A stretch of 64,000 nt of DNA from NCBI GenBank assembly GCA_039621445.1, contig CP154954.1, positions 69,692,670-69,756,669 on the forward strand. The letters are read 5' to 3'. The DNA is from Euglena gracilis. Its lineage: Eukaryota; Euglenida; Euglenophyceae; Euglenales. Both the position numbers and the translations under genes were made by a program. How positions within the stretch are numbered: position 1 is the stretch's first letter; each line of letters opens with the position of its first letter. The notes beneath the pieces are model-generated. The model worked only from the letters and a program-made list of their open reading frames with translations, was not told the DNA's origin and did no database searches. Below are positions 61,095 to 64,000 of this stretch, piece after piece.

Positions 61095-61310
61095 TTTTGT
61101 CACAAAATGTCTGAAAATTTTTTGTTTTCATCATTTTTGTGTATGAAATTGGTGTTCTTTGGTAATTTTTTAGACAAAATTTTCACCATCCTCGGCGCTT
61201 CATGCCATCAGGGGGGTCTTACTTCTGGGGGCATTCTTATTTTTGGATTTTTGCTGGATCGGCCCAGTGGTGGGTCTAATTTTTGGGGGGGTCTTATTTT
61301 TTGTCTTCCG
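61095..61310. repeat. Diverged third copy of the 22.0 kb / 0 kb repeat
   Basis: Resembles 21990-22145: tttgtgtatgaaattggtgt, tttttagacaaaattttcac, ggcgcttcatgccatcaggg, ttggatttttgctggatcgg. The match ends near 61290. Confidence 0.65.
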
Positions 61311-61436
61311 GTTCTGGACCTTCCACAGCACCTCAAGGTGCTCCCAGGTCAGACGGATTCCGCACACTTTGTGCACCCATCCGGGGGGGGACGTCTGGCT
61401 CCCATCGCCAGGTGGCCGCGCACAGGAGGCTATGCG

Positions 61437-61830
61437 CGCCGCTCGGGGGGGGTCCGGGACCCCCCCGCACCGGGCGGCCCCTGCGCGGCCGCTCGCCCCC
61501 CCCCCTGGACCCCCCCCACTGTGCCTAGCATAACCAAGAAAAAAATTTTTGGTGAAAAATCGCGATTTTTTGAGGCCCAAAAATGACCAAAAATGACCAT
61601 TTTCGGACACAAAATGGCAAATTTGGGGGCTGCGTGCTTTGCGCGCGGCCAAAAAAAGCACTTTTTTGGTCAAAAATGGCCCAAAAATGGCAAAAAATGA
61701 CCACTTTTTGGACCCGAAAATCACCAATTTTAGGATGGGTTCCGCCCGCGCGGCCGCCCTCGGACCCCGCTCCCCCCCCCCCGCCCGCCTCCCGCCCCCC
61801 CCCCCCCCCCCCCGCTGTGCCTAGCTTCCA
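61437..61830. repeat. GC-rich dispersed repeat, copy 1
   Basis: Matches 63467-63915 in the same orientation. It runs from gcgcgccgctcgggggggtc, through ccaagaaaaaaatttttggt and caaatttgggggctgcgtgc, to gttccgcccgcgcggccgcc and a long C run ending ctgtgcctagc. Confidence 0.85.
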
Positions 61831-61869
61831 CACCACTGGCCGGTGCGGCCGTATGCGCTTACCCTCACC

Positions 61870-62260
61870 CCCCCCCTTATTTGGCTAATTGGGGGGTCCT
61901 TAAGGGAGGTCCATTAGCCAATTAGGGGGGGGGGGGTTAGCCCAATTGGCCAATGGACGTTCCCTTGGCCAACTTTGGCCAATTTCGGCAAGGGCTCAGA
62001 AAACCTCCAAAAACGTCCGTTTTGAAAATGTTAAAAATTGCCGGATAAGAAGAGGTCATGACCAATCCAAAAATGCACAAAAAATCGACCAATTTTGCAC
62101 ACGTCAAAAATTATGGGGTCGGGGTCCTCGAGCCCCCCCCCAATTGTCCCCCCCCCTAATTGGCTAATTGGGGGTCTGAAGGAGCCCGGCCATTAGCCAA
62201 ATAGGGGGGGATGCCCCCTCCATATAAGCCCCCCCCCCCGGGAGCCAAAATCCCAGGGGG
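61870..62260. repeat. attagccaattagg / ttggctaattgg inverted words
   Basis: ttatttggctaattgggggg, ccattagccaattagggggg and ctaattggctaattgggggt are arranged in inverted pairs at 61880-61930 and 62155-62205, typical of nested TIR elements. No gene. Confidence 0.55.
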
Positions 62261-62264
62261 GGTC

Positions 62265-62960
62265 TTATATGGGGGGGTCTCAGGGGGTGTACGGGTCGCG
62301 GGCGGGGTCGCGAGGGGGTCACGGGGGGGTCGCGGGGGGCACGTGGCAGTTTTGACGGGTCACGTGTGACCAGTGTGACCTCACGTACAGCGTCACATGT
62401 GACCTATTTTTAGAACTTCTGGGTCCAAAAATAGATCCAATTAGGAATTTTTCACACTTTTTTGGCAATTTGATTCCTAATTTGGGTGCCAATTCCTAAT
62501 TGGGTGCCATTTTTTGGCTCCTACTGGGACGCGGGAACCCTCCATGTCTGGGTCGTGGGGGGGTCGCGGGGGGTACACCCCCTGGGGGAGCACGCCGTCG
62601 GCCAGCCGTCGGCCAGCCGTGTGACTCACAGGAAAATGACCAAAACCATAGCTCGACAATACAAAGACTATTTCGCCGCAAATCTCCCGTCAGGTCATGT
62701 TCATCGTTGGTGGAGGCTGCATATTTGCCCATTTGAAGTCATTTTTTGTCAATTTTTGTCAATTTTGCCAATTTTGGGATTTTTTTGACCAATTTTGACC
62801 ATTTCAGCCTATTTTTTTGGGTCATTCTATAGCCATTGTGAAGGATTTTTTCTAACAAATTATTCGAATGACTAAAAATTGCTCAGTTGGTGGTCCAATT
62901 TCCACGAGCTGACAAAAAAATACCTATAATGGACGGGAAAAAGCTCAAATTTTGTGTGGA
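62265..62960. other. No gene seen
   Basis: ggtcgcgggggg words at 62295-62345 and 62550-62570, the repeated ccgtcggccagccgt (twice at 62597 and again at 63350), and T-rich sequence with gccaattttgg words. Confidence 0.4.
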
Positions 62961-62984
62961 ACGGTTTCAAGTGACTAAAATTGC

Positions 62985-63325
62985 CCAAAATAGCCCCTCT
63001 TGTAGGGCTTTGCACCCCAAATTAGGCATTGACCACTCAAAGTTAGGAACTGGCCCACCAAATCCCCTCAAAACTAGAAACCCTTTCACTCATTAGGAAT
63101 TTACCGCTCAAAATAAGGCGCCGGCACACCAAATTTGGGATTACCACTCAAATGTCAGTACTTTACACCCAAAATTAGGCATTTGCCACTCAAAGTTAGG
63201 AATATACACATGAAAATAGGAATTTGCACCTCAAAATTAGGAATTGGCACACCAAATTAGGATTTTGCCTTCCAAAATTTGGAACAGCCACACCAAATTA
63301 GGCATTTGCAACTCAACAAAAGCTC
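62985..63325. repeat. Degenerate minisatellite caccaaattaggcatttgc
   Basis: About ten units of 25-35 bp built on caaaattaggaatttgcacc or ccaaattagg with a variable middle. A shorter run is at 62470-62510. Confidence 0.75.
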
Positions 63326-63454
63326 AACGACAGGACCCGGCTTCCGTCACGCCGTCGGCCAGCCGTCGGCCAGCCGTGTGCTCCCCCCCTTACCACCACC
63401 CCCAACCTAAATGACCCTATTAATGTTGCTTCAGGACCCCCCAAAGGGTCATCT

Positions 63455-63921
63455 AGGGAGGCTAGGCGCGCCGCTCGGGGGGGTCCGGGCCCCCCCCCCC
63501 CCCCCCCCCCCCCGCGCGGCCCCTGCGCGGCCGCCCGGGCGGCCGCTCGCCCCCCCCCTGGACCCCCCCTCCCCCCACTGTGCCCAGCATAGCCAAGAAA
63601 AAAAAATTTGCCGAAAAAAATCGCAATTTTTTGAGGCCCAAAAATGACCAAAAATGACCATTTTCGGACACAAATGGCAAATTTGGGGGCCGCGCGCTCT
63701 GCGCGCGGCCAAAAAAAAGCACTTTTTTGGTCAAAAATGGCCCAAAAAATGGCAAAAAATGCCCACTTTTTGGACCCGAAAATCACCGATTTTAGGATGC
63801 GTTCCGCCCGCGCGGCCGCCCTCGGACCCCCTCCCCCCCCCTCCCCCCCGCGCGGCCGCCCGCGCGGCGGCCGCTCGCCCCCCCCTCAGCCCCCCCCCCC
63901 CCCCGCTGTGCCCTAGCCTCC
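63455..63921. mobile_element. GC-rich dispersed repeat, copy 2, with short inverted ends
   Basis: The interior matches 61437-61830. Here the ends gggaggctaggcgcgcc and gtgccctagcctcc are partly inverse, and ctagg stands on both sides, suggesting a transposon with a 5-bp duplication. It contains long C runs of uncertain length. Confidence 0.65.
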
Positions 63922-64000
63922 TAGGGGGTAACTTACTGAAATTTATGAAATTTATGAAATTTATGAAATTTAATTTTTTTGGAAAATTCACCTCGGCCCC
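63922..64000. other. Window end, no gene seen
   Basis: aaatttatgaaatttatgaa repeats followed by T-rich sequence to the window edge. Confidence 0.4.

Noticed and set aside
1-64000. Bacterial or organellar origin
   Set aside because: Short exons with GT-AG signals, tRNA-derived repeats, MITEs and kilobase microsatellites, and no operon-like gene packing, indicate a nuclear genome.

Overview
This window looks like a gene-poor, repeat-saturated stretch of a eukaryotic nuclear genome. Coding signal appears only as short GC-rich exons (about 37-220 nt) lying between long introns or intergenic tracts. At several exons polypyrimidine-CAG acceptors and GTRNG-type donors can be read, and the exon phases agree across introns. 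One gene (minus strand, 5.25-2.69 kb) encodes a hydrophobic segment ending in an AQA-type cleavage site followed by a cysteine-patterned domain, as expected for a plastid-lumen protein. The source is therefore probably a photosynthetic protist or alga. A prasinophyte-like green alga with a large repetitive genome is my guess; the sequence does not prove the taxon. I see no bacterial features, no rRNA and no CRISPR.

Layout. 0-2.7 kb: repeats (a 667-bp segmental duplicate, a 213-bp tandem duplication, a GTTGT array). 2.7-6.6 kb: the plastid-lumen-like gene (minus), with transposons sitting on its splice acceptors. 7-11 kb: a palindromic element with telomere-like TTAGGG units, a second hAT-like MITE, a CA array and a fold-back element built from AGTCGGCCGACT palindromes. 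11.4-16 kb: scattered candidate exons, the best being 12752-12835 (plus). 17.3-20.2 kb: a multi-exon minus-strand gene of unknown function. 21-23 kb: an 8-bp-TSD MITE and the second copy of the segmental duplicate. 24.3-26.3 kb: a multi-exon minus-strand gene with two C-x2-C pairs, whose exons join in phase. 27.4-30.8 kb: one candidate exon, about 1.7 kb of TATATG/TCTG satellite, a GC-rich TIR element inserted in satellite, 430 bp of TATG/TACG repeat, then a plus-strand terminal exon. 31-37 kb: repeats with candidate exons on both strands. 37.1-41.2 kb: a multi-exon minus-strand gene. 41.6-42 kb: a third copy of the 8-bp-TSD MITE family. 44.3-51.7 kb: exons of one or more minus-strand genes. 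52-55.7 kb: minisatellites. 56.1-60.8 kb: a nested complex of direct and inverted duplications carrying two tRNA-like units and two well-bounded exons. 61-64 kb: duplicated GC-rich repeats.

The most interesting pattern is that three hAT-like MITE insertions, identified by terminal inverted repeats and 8-bp target-site duplications, lie exactly at splice junctions. In two of them the duplicated target contains the 3' splice-site CAG, so a working acceptor is regenerated on the exon side of the insertion. In the third the duplicated target begins four bases into the 5' splice site. This resembles the transposon-driven introner mechanism known from some algae. Other leads are a possible non-canonical intron bounded by a 7-bp direct repeat, a tRNA-like unit with a CTA anticodon, and tRNA-derived SINE-like sequences.

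Limits. Exon ends were read by eye, most genes lack an identified 5' end, and no function could be assigned to most exons. Extremely long poly-G/poly-C runs may also carry length errors.
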